Shown here: positions 1-6,906 of the stretch, piece after piece
How the letters are laid out: every line of letters starts with the position of its first letter
Position numbering within the stretch: the first letter of the stretch is position 1
Assembly: GCA_029820945.1 (NCBI GenBank)
Contig: JALGUJ010000045.1
Location: 1 to 33,431, forward strand
Direction of reading: 5' to 3'
DNA: 33,431 nucleotides
Origin: Candidatus Zipacnadia bacterium
Lineage (GTDB): Bacteria; Armatimonadota; Zipacnadia; Zipacnadales; UBA5352
Notes under the pieces: generated by a model
The model's database searches: none
Told to the model about the DNA's origin: nothing
What the model saw: the letters and a program-made list of their open reading frames with translations, nothing else
Program-made: the position numbers and the translations under genes

Positions 1-2
1 CG

Positions 3-1082
3 GCTGTCTATGGTGCGGCGGCAGTCATGCTGGCCGCGACCTGCCAGGCGCAGAAACTCGGCCAGCCCTGGGTGGAAAGAGACGGCGTCATCTTCGGCGC
101 GCAGGCCGATGAGCGAGGACCGATCGGCGGCGGCGAGGGCTATACCGGGATCGTGACCGGGGGCGACTTCACCGCCACCACTCTCGAAGAGCTGATCGAG
201 GCCCTTGCACAGGCCCAGCCGGGGCAGACTGTCTTCATCCCGGGCGAGACCGAGATCGACCTCACCACCTTCATCTACATCGACCAGTTCGTGCTGGAGA
301 TCCCCGAGGGCGTGACGCTGGCGGGCGAGCGCGGCAACGACGGGTCGCTCGGCGCGATCCTGACCAGCGACGCGCTCAAGACGCGCCCGATGATCCGCGC
401 GCTCGGTCCGGACGTGCGCGTCACCGGCCTGCGCATCCGCGGGCCGAACCCCAAGCGCTACCTCGACCATCACCGCCGCGCCTACGGCGAGGGTGGCGAG
501 GGCAGCGGATACTACTACAAGTTCCCGACCCAGGACGGCGTCCTCACCGAGTTCGACCGCCTCGAGGTGGACAACTGCGAGGTGTCGGCCTTCGGCCACG
601 GCGGCATCAGCCTCCTGGGCGGCGAGGGTCATCATGTGCACCACTGCTTCATCCACCACTGCCAGTACAACGGCCTCGGCTATGGCGTGGTGCACAACAC
701 CGCGTCCTCACTAATCGAGCACAACCTCTTCGACTGGAATCGCCACTCCATCGCCGGGACCGGGCGGCCCGGCTGCGGCTACGTCGCGCGGCATAACATC
801 GAGCTGGGCACATCGCTGTCGCACTGCTTCGACATGCACGGCGGGCGCGACCGCCACGACGGCACGGACATCGCCGGCACGCACATCGAGATCTACAACA
901 ATACTTTCCGCGCCCCAGAGCGGGCCGTGGTCATCCGCGGCGTGCCCCAGGACGTCTGCGAGGTGCACCACAACTGGTTCGCGGTCCATGCGACCGTGGA
1001 CGCCGCCGTACGCGCCTCAGATGGCACGGAGGTTCACGACAACCTCTACGGCCCCGAGGCGCAGCCACCACCCGGGGAGTGA
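3..1082 (+). CDS. Secreted right-handed beta-helix protein (5' end outside window)
   Basis: The frame is open to the left edge. The residues before the first ATG at 27 (reading AVYGAAAVML) are hydrophobic and continue into AATCQAQ, like the end of a signal peptide, so the true start lies upstream of the window. The mature part has a pectate-lyase-like beta-helix layout: an early segment on whether something is 'in place' (VTLAGERG), then repeated short turns rich in His, Asn and Gly (HHVHHCFIHHC, EHNLFDWNRHS, EIYNNTFR, EVHHNWF), the usual ladder of parallel beta-helix polysaccharide lyases or epimerases. I cannot assign a substrate or a catalytic triad. The stop overlaps the start region of the next gene, so the two are probably cotranscribed and act outside the cell on the same glycan (inference). 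Confidence 0.75.
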   Translation, partial: AVYGAAAVMLAATCQAQKLGQPWVERDGVIFGAQADERGPIGGGEGYTGIVTGGDFTATTLEELIEALAQAQPGQTVFIPGETEIDLTTFIYIDQFVLEIPEGVTLAGERGNDGSLGAILTSDALKTRPMIRALGPDVRVTGLRIRGPNPKRYLDHHRRAYGEGGEGSGYYYKFPTQDGVLTEFDRLEVDNCEVSAFGHGGISLLGGEGHHVHHCFIHHCQYNGLGYGVVHNTASSLIEHNLFDWNRHSIAGTGRPGCGYVARHNIELGTSLSHCFDMHGGRDRHDGTDIAGTHIEIYNNTFRAPERAVVIRGVPQDVCEVHHNWFAVHATVDAAVRASDGTEVHDNLYGPEAQPPPGE

Positions 1083-1090
1083 CGGCACGG

Positions 1091-2983
1091 ATGACCGACC
1101 ACGCCGCTCTGTGCGCGATCGTACTGTGTCTCGCCATCACCACCACCGGCTCCGCCGAAAACCTGCTGCCGGGCAGAATCGCGGCCATGTACACAGGCTG
1201 GATCGCACCCAACCAGGAGGATCGCGATCTGCAGGCCAACGTGGTCGAGGCGATGCTCGACCCGCTCGCCGAGGCGCACTTCACCGCCTTCTACGCCAAG
1301 TTCCAGGGGCTTCAGGACAGGCAGTTCGACCTCTCCGACCCGGAGCAGCTCGACCGGGTGCGGCTCGTCGCGGAGGCCTGCGAGGAGCGCGGGCTGGCGC
1401 TGGTCGCCTACACCTATCACCACCCGCACCACGGCCGCAACCCGGAGCGCCACGCGCAGTACGAGCCGCTGGTCATGGCCTCGGGCCGAGTGGTCGAGGA
1501 CCGCTTCGCGCTGGCGAACTACGAGACCTGGCGCTTCATCTCCGACGAGGTCTTCCAGCTTGCGCGGGCCAGCCGGGAGATGCCGATCGCCTGCGTCGGG
1601 ATCGACGTCGAGCACCTCATGGGCTTCCCCGCGTCATACGATGACAAGGCGTGGGCGGACTTCGCCGCCGAGCGCGGCTTCGACGCCGGCCTCGCGGCGG
1701 CGCAGCGCGGTCCGTTCGTGGCCGAGCAGGGCCTCGCCGAGCAGTACACGACGTGGTACTTCGACCGCTGGGATGCGGTCATCGAGCGCTGGTGCGAGGA
1801 GATCCACGCGATCAATCCGGAGCTGTCGATCTGCATCATGCCCGCCCATCACACGCACCGGCTGACGAAGCCGTTCTGCGTGCACGCAGGCACGGAGCGC
1901 GCGCCGGCGGTCATCGACAACTGGGGGATGTACAACGGGAGCGGCCTCACGCAGGACCTGCTGCAGCAGCAGGACGAGGTGAAAGCGCTCAACCCGCACA
2001 ACCGCTTCATCCTGTGGTTGCGGCCGGACAGCTATCGCCCCTCGGACATCCGGGTGCAGGCATACCACACGCTGATGAAGACGGACGGGTACTGCAACTG
2101 GCACATCGGCATGATGCTGGCGGGTGGGCGCGACGACGTCCCGCAGGAGTGGGGCTACGCCGCCTACTGGCGGGCCTACGGGGAGGCGAACGAGGCCGCG
2201 CTGGCGGACATCGCCGCCGGCCGCGAGGAGCCGTCGATCCCCTTCGAGCCCGTCGAGCCGCTGGTGGCGAAGCTGGACCTGAGCGCATTCGAGGGCGAGG
2301 CGATCCCCCAACTCCGGCCCGCCGGCGACGGCGGCGGCGAGGACGCGTGGATCGCCACCCGCGGGCTCGAGCAGTTCCTGATCCACGCGGAGGGCGGGGA
2401 GCAGATCGGCGTGGAGATCCGCCACCTGGCCGGCCGGGCGCGGCCCCTGGCGCTGCAGTACGCGCTACTCGCGCCTGATGGCAGGACGCTGCGGAACGAG
2501 GCGGTGAGCCCCGGCGCCACGGAGGAGTTCGCGGTGGATGCGCCGGAGACGGGCACCTACGCGCTCTACGTCACCGGCGGTGCGGGCGGGCAGGCGTGGT
2601 ACGCCGTGCGCGTGCGCAACCGGCACTTCGCCTTCCCCTTCCGCTCCCAGGGCGGCGACAGCGCCCGCCTGTTCTACATCAAGGCCTGGGGGCCCCGGAC
2701 CTTCTGGCTCACCCGCAGCGATCCGGATGAGCCGGCCACGCTCACCGTCTCAACCGGCCGCAGCCAGGCCATCCTGGTGCAGATCGGCGACGCGCAGGCG
2801 GAGGTGGTCCTGGACGAGCCGCGCAGCTTCGACCTGCCGGCGGGCCCGGAGCCGATCCGGCTCGTCATCGCCGCGCCGGATGAGCTGCCCGACGGCTTCT
2901 ACGTGCAGGGCGTGCATCTGCGCGTGGCGGGGGCGGTGCATCCCTACCTCGCGATCTCTCCCGAGAGGCGTCTGCTGCCTTAG
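1091..2983 (+). CDS. Secreted TIM-barrel glycoside-hydrolase-like protein with C-terminal beta-sandwich region
   Basis: A protein of about 630 residues. I prefer the ATG at 1091, which has GGGGAG at 1074-1079 as ribosome site; a GTG at 1079, overlapping the preceding stop, is the alternative. The N-terminus is a signal peptide (LCAIVLCLAITTTGSA). Residues about 25-370 show alternating beta/alpha barrel features: AFYAKFQG, LALVAYTYHHPHH, CVGIDVEHL, SICIMPAHHTH, RFILWLRPDS and GYCNWHIG, each like a barrel strand ending in acidic, His or aromatic residues. The conserved-looking GIDVEHL strand could carry a catalytic acid. Residues about 420-630 look like one or two beta-sandwich domains (TYALYVTGG, ARLFYIKAWGPRTFWL). 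I do not recognise a named glycoside hydrolase family; function as a glycosidase is inference from fold pattern, secretion and the beta-helix neighbour. Confidence 0.6.
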   Translation: MTDHAALCAIVLCLAITTTGSAENLLPGRIAAMYTGWIAPNQEDRDLQANVVEAMLDPLAEAHFTAFYAKFQGLQDRQFDLSDPEQLDRVRLVAEACEERGLALVAYTYHHPHHGRNPERHAQYEPLVMASGRVVEDRFALANYETWRFISDEVFQLARASREMPIACVGIDVEHLMGFPASYDDKAWADFAAERGFDAGLAAAQRGPFVAEQGLAEQYTTWYFDRWDAVIERWCEEIHAINPELSICIMPAHHTHRLTKPFCVHAGTERAPAVIDNWGMYNGSGLTQDLLQQQDEVKALNPHNRFILWLRPDSYRPSDIRVQAYHTLMKTDGYCNWHIGMMLAGGRDDVPQEWGYAAYWRAYGEANEAALADIAAGREEPSIPFEPVEPLVAKLDLSAFEGEAIPQLRPAGDGGGEDAWIATRGLEQFLIHAEGGEQIGVEIRHLAGRARPLALQYALLAPDGRTLRNEAVSPGATEEFAVDAPETGTYALYVTGGAGGQAWYAVRVRNRHFAFPFRSQGGDSARLFYIKAWGPRTFWLTRSDPDEPATLTVSTGRSQAILVQIGDAQAEVVLDEPRSFDLPAGPEPIRLVIAAPDELPDGFYVQGVHLRVAGAVHPYLAISPERRLLP

Positions 2984-3102
2984 GAGCGCTGACGTTCGCC
3001 GCCGTTCGCCGTTTAGCGTCTCGTCTATAGGGCGCGACTACGTTCGCGCCCGGCCCACTCCACACGGGCCGGCCACTATCGCGTTGCTTGCATCAACGTC
3101 CG
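2984..3102. terminator. Convergent intergenic region with two overlapping hairpins
   Basis: This stretch separates the (+) glycosidase-like gene from the (-) oxidoreductase gene. Hairpin 1 at 3030-3051 has arms GGGCGCGA/TCGCGCCC and a 6-nt loop. Hairpin 2 at 3050-3072 has arms CCGGCCC/GGGCCGG and a 9-nt loop. They share two bases, so they are mutually exclusive or stacked. Neither has a T-run, so a role as bidirectional terminator is plausible but unproven. Confidence 0.45.
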
Positions 3103-4140
3103 TCAGCCCAGCTCCACGACCTGCCCGGTCTCGCTGGCCCTGTAGATCGAGAGGATGACCTCGACCGCGCGGCGCGCCTCGTGGCCGTCGATCACCGGGT
3201 CGCGGTCCTCCTCGATCGCGGCCAGCACATCTCCGATCTGCTTGACGTGCGAGTCCACGGCGCGCTCCGGCATGCCGCTCTTGGGATCGGCCGCGCCGCC
3301 CTTTCTGCCGGCCATCGGGTCCTCGACGCGCTCATCCCCCTCGACGTCCCACAGCGCGACGTCATCGCCGACACACAGGATGTTGCCCTTGGTGCCGTGC
3401 AGCTCGATGCGCGCGGGCATGCCCTGGTAGGTGCAGGTGCTGCCCTGGATGATGCCGTGCTGGCCGCCCTCGAACTTGAGCACCGCCGAGCCCATGTCCT
3501 CCGTCTCGATGTCGTGCGCCAGCGCGTCGGTGAAGCCGAAGATGCGCTCGACCCTGCCGAGGAACCAGATGAGCAGGTCGATGTAGTGGATCGACTGGTT
3601 GATGAGCGCCCCGCCACCATCCAGCGCCTTGGTGCCGTGCCAGCCGTCGGAGTAGTACTCGTCGGTGCGGTACCAGGGCACGAAGACGCTGCCGTAGAGC
3701 ATCTCGCCCAGGCGGCCGTCGTCGATGTAGCTCTTGATCTTCTCGTAGACCGGGTAGCCGCGGTTCTGGTGCGTGGCGGCAATCTTGACCCCGTTGCGCT
3801 CGCCGGCCTCAATGAGCGCGTCGATGCTCTCGAGGGTGATGTCGATGGGCTTGGTGCAGATGACGTGCTTGCCGGCATCCGCGCACTGGATGCCCAGCCT
3901 CGCGTGCAGGCCGCTTGGGGTGAGGATGTTGCAGACGTGGATGTCGTCACGCGCGAGCATCTCGTCGAGGTCGGTGTAGGGCTCCGCCCCGAAATCGGCC
4001 GCGCGGGCGTTGGCGGCCGCCTCGTTGAGGTCGCAGACCGCAACCAGCTCCGCGTTCTCCAGCCGCCTGATCGCCTCCGCGTGCGTGGGCGCGATGACCC
4101 CGCATCCGACTATCCCGAAGCCGTAGGTCCTCTCGCTCAC
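3103..4140 (-). CDS. Gfo/Idh/MocA family NAD(P)-dependent oxidoreductase
   Basis: A 345-residue cytoplasmic dehydrogenase, the usual length for the family. It begins with GTG at 4138-4140, with a strong AAGGAGG ribosome site about 7 nt upstream. The N-terminal Rossmann fold shows the GIVGCGVIAPTH dinucleotide loop and AELVAVCDLN. The family's EKP motif appears as CTKPID: the catalytic Lys is kept but Glu is replaced by Thr. The C-terminal alpha/beta domain carries the typical substrate motif GGGALINQSIHYIDL with its His and Asp. Such enzymes oxidise or reduce sugars, inositols or sugar acids; the substrate cannot be told from sequence. It stands alone as a transcription unit with its own near-consensus promoter and an upstream dyad element, and converges on the glycosidase-like gene. 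Confidence 0.92.
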   Translation of the reverse strand: MSERTYGFGIVGCGVIAPTHAEAIRRLENAELVAVCDLNEAAANARAADFGAEPYTDLDEMLARDDIHVCNILTPSGLHARLGIQCADAGKHVICTKPIDITLESIDALIEAGERNGVKIAATHQNRGYPVYEKIKSYIDDGRLGEMLYGSVFVPWYRTDEYYSDGWHGTKALDGGGALINQSIHYIDLLIWFLGRVERIFGFTDALAHDIETEDMGSAVLKFEGGQHGIIQGSTCTYQGMPARIELHGTKGNILCVGDDVALWDVEGDERVEDPMAGRKGGAADPKSGMPERAVDSHVKQIGDVLAAIEEDRDPVIDGHEARRAVEVILSIYRASETGQVVELG

Positions 4141-4231
4141 CGGCGTACCCTCCTTCTCTGCCGACCGGACGCCCAGGTACCTCGCCCGCCGCCCGCCACG
4201 GTCCCTGCGTTGCGCCTCCTCGCAGCCTGTG

Positions 4232-4261
4232 ATGATACACGCTTGCGCCGAAGGCGGTCAA
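4232..4261 (-). promoter_or_regulatory. Predicted sigma70-type promoter for the Gfo/Idh gene
   Basis: On the minus strand TTGACC (4256-4261), an 18-bp spacer, then TATCAT (4232-4237): five of six matches in each hexamer. Transcription would start near 4225, giving a leader of about 85 nt ahead of the GTG at 4140. The 20-bp dyad element at 4283-4302 lies exactly 21 bp upstream of the -35 box. Confidence 0.6.
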
Positions 4262-4282
4262 ACCGCGTTTGCTGATGGTCAG

Positions 4283-4302
4283 CATCCAGATTCGTGTGGA
4301 TG
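4283..4302 (-). promoter_or_regulatory. Dyad element copy A, upstream of the Gfo/Idh promoter
   Basis: Read on the minus strand: CATCCACACGAATCTGGATG, with inverted arms CATCCA/TGGATG around 8 bp. It lies 21 bp upstream of the -35 box, centred near -67, where a class I activator would bind. Copy C at 20132-20151 has the same orientation and spacing relative to the queD promoter. Copy B at 4434-4453 matches at 19 of 20 positions and points the other way. Likely a transcription factor site; an extragenic palindrome repeat is the alternative. Confidence 0.5.
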
Positions 4303-4433
4303 CGCGCACCGAGCGGCGACGTCCCGTGCCTGCGCATCCCGCTCCTGGGCGGGAGGGACCGGGGGTGAGGCCAACCCCGTTGCGGCGCGAACGCCTGCAG
4401 ACCAACGACGTGCGGATGGGGGCGTCCGTGTGT

Positions 4434-4453
4434 CATCCACAGGAATCTGGATG
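4434..4453 (+). promoter_or_regulatory. Dyad element copy B, oriented towards the HTH gene
   Basis: CATCCACAGGAATCTGGATG, 19/20 identical to copy A read on the other strand and separated from it by about 130 bp. It points to the downstream HTH gene, but no good promoter lies 21 bp beyond it; the nearest candidate -35 is about 113 bp away. It may pair with copy A through looping, or be a degenerate copy. Confidence 0.4.
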
Positions 4454-4566
4454 CTCTCTTGCTGATGCAGTGATGCCGTTGGCCTTACCTGTCACGGCTC
4501 CCTGCGGCCATGGCCCGCCCAGCCGGCCGACCGGTGCGCGGAGAGGAGGCGTCCGCATCCGGGCAC

Positions 4567-4594
4567 TTACCACGCACTGCTCTCAGCCTATACT
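4567..4594 (+). promoter_or_regulatory. Predicted promoter for the HTH gene
   Basis: TTACCA (4567-4572), a 16-bp spacer and TATACT (4589-4594). The -10 box is strong and the -35 moderate. Transcription would start near 4601, upstream of the short leader frame at 4669 and the HTH gene at 4742. Confidence 0.4.
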
Positions 4595-4668
4595 CCCACC
4601 GAGGACTCGCCCGGTGGCGGCCGGGATCCCGCCGGGCGGCAGACTACGCGAAAGGGAGGTGGCACCGG

Positions 4669-4716
4669 ATGGTCGCAGTCAGTCCCGGTGCTCCCTCCGG
4701 GTCACGCGTGGCGTAG
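4669..4716 (+). CDS. Possible 15-codon leader peptide
   Basis: ATG at 4669 is preceded by the best ribosome site in the area, AAAGGGAGG at 4651-4659, about 9 nt upstream. The frame reads MVAVSPGAPSGSRVA and stops at 4714-4716, 25 nt before the GTG of the HTH gene. It could be a leader peptide coupling or limiting translation of that gene. It has no recognisable similarity and could be coincidental. Confidence 0.3.
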   Translation: MVAVSPGAPSGSRVA

Positions 4717-4741
4717 GACGAAGCGCGGGGGGGCGGCGCAA

Positions 4742-5113
4742 GTGGAGACACGTTGGGGGAGCATCGCACGCAACGATCGGCCGCGGGCCCGCCGGCGCAT
4801 ACTGGATTACCTCAAGTGGTCGCGGCTGCGGCGAGCCGAGCCGGCGGAGGAGCACGGGCCGGCTGTCGCCGGCGCGGACGTGTCCGGCGCGGTGGTCGGC
4901 ATCGCTCTGCTCGCCGAGCTGCTGTCGGCTCTGAGCGAGACGCAGGGGGGCGTGCTGGTGCGAGTGCTGCGCGGCGAAACGTGGCGCGAGATCGGCGCGG
5001 CGCTGGGCTGCAGCGCCGCGAACGTGCCCTATCACATGCGCCGGGTGCGCCGGCGGTGGGAGGAAGTCGGAGGCGACGGCCGCCTCCGTGACCCCGCCGG
5101 GCCCTCTCGCTAA
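4742..5113 (+). CDS. Small helix-turn-helix protein, sigma-70 region 4-like
   Basis: With GTG at 4742 (a G-run at 4727-4733 as ribosome site) the protein is 123 residues; an in-frame GTG at 4688 would add 18. The N-terminal third is very Arg-rich (RNDRPRARRRILDYL). Residues about 60-106 form a DNA-binding helix-turn-helix like sigma factor region 4 or LuxR domains: LLSALSETQGGVLVRVL, then RGETWREIGAALGCSAANV and an Arg-rich recognition helix. No sigma region 2 or receiver domain precedes it, so it is a lone DNA-binding domain, probably a local regulator. Its intergenic region carries dyad copies A and B, making it a candidate for the factor that binds them (speculative). The next gene, D-lyxose isomerase, is on the same strand 74 nt downstream. 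Confidence 0.6.
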   Translation: METRWGSIARNDRPRARRRILDYLKWSRLRRAEPAEEHGPAVAGADVSGAVVGIALLAELLSALSETQGGVLVRVLRGETWREIGAALGCSAANVPYHMRRVRRRWEEVGGDGRLRDPAGPSR

Positions 5114-5187
5114 CACACGGAGGGCGGGGCTGCTTTGTCGCGAACCTTCCTCTGAGGCGCAACAGCGCGCGATGACGGAGGGTTGCG

Positions 5188-5883
5188 ATGAAGCGATCGG
5201 AGCTCAACGGGATACTGCGCGAGGCGAAGGCGTTCCTTAAGCGCATGAACTTCCACCTGCCCGAGTGGGCCCACTGGTCGCCCGAGGACTGGGCGCGGGC
5301 AGGCCACGAGTACGACGAGATCCGCGACAACATGCTCGGCTGGGACATCACCGACTTCGGCCTCGGCGACTACGCCAACGCCGGGCTGCTGCTGTTCACC
5401 GTCCGCAACGGCAACCTCGCGCTGGACCGCTACGAGAAGCCCTACTGCGAGAAGATCCTCATCTGCGGCGATGAGCAGGTGACCCTCACCCACTACCATT
5501 GGACGAAGATGGAGGACATCATCTGCCGCGGAGGCGGCGACCTGGTGGTGCGTGTCTGGAACGGCGGCGAGGACGGCGAGCGGCTCGACACGCCGGTCAG
5601 CGTGAACGTGGACGGGCATGTCTACGAGGTCGCGGCCGGAGCGCAGATCGTCCTCTCCCCCGGCCGGTCCATCACCCTTACGCCCTACCTCTACCACGAG
5701 TTCTGGGGCAAGCCCGCGCCGGGCGAGGACTACGTGCTCGTCGGCGAGGTCTCCACGGTCAACGATGACACCGTGGACAACCGCTTCCACGACTCGCGGG
5801 TGGGGCGCTTCCCGGCCATCGAGGAGGACGAGCCGCCGCTGCACCTGCTGTGCAACGAGTACCCGCCGGCGCCGGAGGAGTGA
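5188..5883 (+). CDS. D-lyxose isomerase (D-lyxose ketol-isomerase)
   Basis: A 231-residue cytoplasmic cupin enzyme interconverting D-lyxose and D-xylulose (and, in characterised relatives, mannose and fructose). It closely follows the E. coli O157-type D-lyxose isomerase: MKRSELNGIL start, LGWDITDFGL, LLLFTVRNGN, GEVSTVNDD and EDEPPLHLLCNEY near the C-terminus. The Mn-binding cupin residues are visible as H102, H104 and E109 in THYHWTKMEDI and H170 in YLYHEF, matching the family spacing. ATG at 5188 has a GGAGGG ribosome site 5 nt upstream. The gene lies between a small HTH regulator and a short secreted protein, with the latter starting 5 nt after its stop, which suggests a sugar-utilisation operon. 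Confidence 0.93.
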   Translation: MKRSELNGILREAKAFLKRMNFHLPEWAHWSPEDWARAGHEYDEIRDNMLGWDITDFGLGDYANAGLLLFTVRNGNLALDRYEKPYCEKILICGDEQVTLTHYHWTKMEDIICRGGGDLVVRVWNGGEDGERLDTPVSVNVDGHVYEVAAGAQIVLSPGRSITLTPYLYHEFWGKPAPGEDYVLVGEVSTVNDDTVDNRFHDSRVGRFPAIEEDEPPLHLLCNEYPPAPEE

Positions 5884-5888
5884 CCGCA

Positions 5889-6398
5889 GTGAGCTGCGGC
5901 TCGCGGCGCATCGCCCTCGTCGCTTTCATGTCGCTGGCCCTGCGCAGCTTCGCCCAGGAACTGCCCGAGCGGCCGTATCCGGAGGGCAATGCCTTCCCGC
6001 TGGGCGCGTACTCGCTGCAGCCAGCCGAGGAGATGCCTGGAGTCACCCCGTTCGGATGGAACTTCGGCCACAGCTACCAGTTCGACGCCGCATACCTCGA
6101 CGCCACGCTGGCGAATGGGCTCTACTCGCTCGCGAGCCTGCCCCGCGTGGAGGAGGACGTGACCCGGGAGACCGTGCGCGAGCGGATCTCGGAGTGCGCG
6201 GCACATGAGAACGTGCTCTGGTGGGACCTGCCCGAGGACGCGACCGAGGCCATAGCCCTGTTCGAGACGGTCACGCCCGAGGACGAGGAGGACGCCGAGC
6301 CGATCCAGCGCAGCGTCCCCATCACGGCCGGCTCGCTGGAGGACCGCTTCGGCAGGCCGGGCGTGCATATCTACCGGATTGCGCTGCCGGAAGCGTAG
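5889..6398 (+). CDS. Short secreted protein, probably an internally deleted glycosidase-like gene
   Basis: GTG at 5889 has GGAGGAG upstream (5873-5879); GTG at 5880, overlapping the preceding stop, is an alternative. The protein is about 169 residues with a signal peptide (RIALVAFMSLALRSFAQ). Residues about 25-110 resemble the start of a large secreted barrel protein (FPLGAYSLQP, FGWNFGHSYQF, ENVLWWDLPED). From about residue 115 the text reads instead like the final beta-sandwich of such a protein (RSVPITAGSLEDRFG, GVHIYRI). I infer that a large central part has been lost in frame, leaving first and last segments joined. Function of the residual product is unknown. It could also be a genuine short binding protein. 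Confidence 0.55.
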   Translation: MSCGSRRIALVAFMSLALRSFAQELPERPYPEGNAFPLGAYSLQPAEEMPGVTPFGWNFGHSYQFDAAYLDATLANGLYSLASLPRVEEDVTRETVRERISECAAHENVLWWDLPEDATEAIALFETVTPEDEEDAEPIQRSVPITAGSLEDRFGRPGVHIYRIALPEA

Positions 6399-6509
6399 GC
6401 GCGCCGGCGATGGGGAGCGAGGACGCCTGCATCCCCGGATGTGCCCGGCACCGGACGTCGTTCGCGCGATGCCAAAGCACATCTGCATGATCGATAAGGC
6501 GCAGTGGAG

Positions 6510-6600
6510 ATGACCGACTGGGAGCGCATGGAGCGTTACTATGACCTTGGCGCGGCGGCGGAGTACGCGCGGCTGGAGAAGTCGCCGATGAAGACGAGTG
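6510..6600 (+). pseudogene. Remnant of a SAM-dependent methyltransferase N-terminus
   Basis: ATG at 6510, preceded by AAGG and GTGGAG, begins about 30 residues (MTDWERMERYYDLGAAAE, then YARLEKSP) that resemble the lead-in of class I methyltransferases, where YYD...WxRLExxP precedes the first helix. The expected glycine-rich SAM-binding motif never follows; after about codon 30 the translation becomes non-descript, low-complexity and Arg/Ala-rich. It looks like the 5' stump of a deleted gene. Confidence is moderate because the resemblance is short. Confidence 0.4.
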
Positions 6601-6749
6601 CCTTGCGATGCACCTCCGGGGCGGCTGTCATGGGCGCACGTTTCCCCCTTGGCGCCGTCGCGATGGTGCGGCCCGCGTCCCGGACGAATGCTATCGCGTC
6701 CGGCTTTCGCGCGCAACCGCCGGGCTCGCAGTGGGCTCGCCGATTGCCC

Positions 6750-6778
6750 TTGCGCCGCGCGCGCATTTCGCGTATGCT
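6750..6778 (+). promoter_or_regulatory. Predicted promoter for the aminotransferase operon
   Basis: TTGCGC (6750-6755), exactly 17 bp, TATGCT (6773-6778). Transcription would start near 6785, leaving a leader of about 120 nt. The hexamers are partial matches, but the spacing is optimal and this is the best candidate in the gap. Confidence 0.4.
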
Positions 6779-6906
6779 TACAGCACACAGGCGCGCCGTA
6801 CGGCGCAGGGTGAATTCCATCTGCGCATGGACGGCGCTGTTGTGCTATGTGTGCATCGACGGACGTTGGGGTACTCGCCCAAGTCACACGGAAAAGGAGC
6901 TTCCAG

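Larger units (their letters stand above)
4303..4741. other. Long divergent intergenic region between Gfo/Idh and HTH genes
   Basis: Together with 4141-4302 this is a 600-bp gap between divergent genes. Besides the two dyad copies and two predicted promoters listed separately, it contains no convincing gene. The open frames across it have no ribosome site, family resemblance or consistent codon pattern. Confidence 0.5.
6399..6906. other. Intergenic region with a gene remnant and the aminotransferase promoter
   Basis: About 500 bp without an intact gene. It holds the methyltransferase-like start remnant at 6510-6600, a short palindrome CATCCCCGGATG near 6430, a predicted promoter at 6750-6778 and a leader of about 120 nt before the aminotransferase start. 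The leader has a small hairpin, GCGCCG-TA-CGGCGC, near 6792. I see no riboswitch I can name. Confidence 0.5.
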
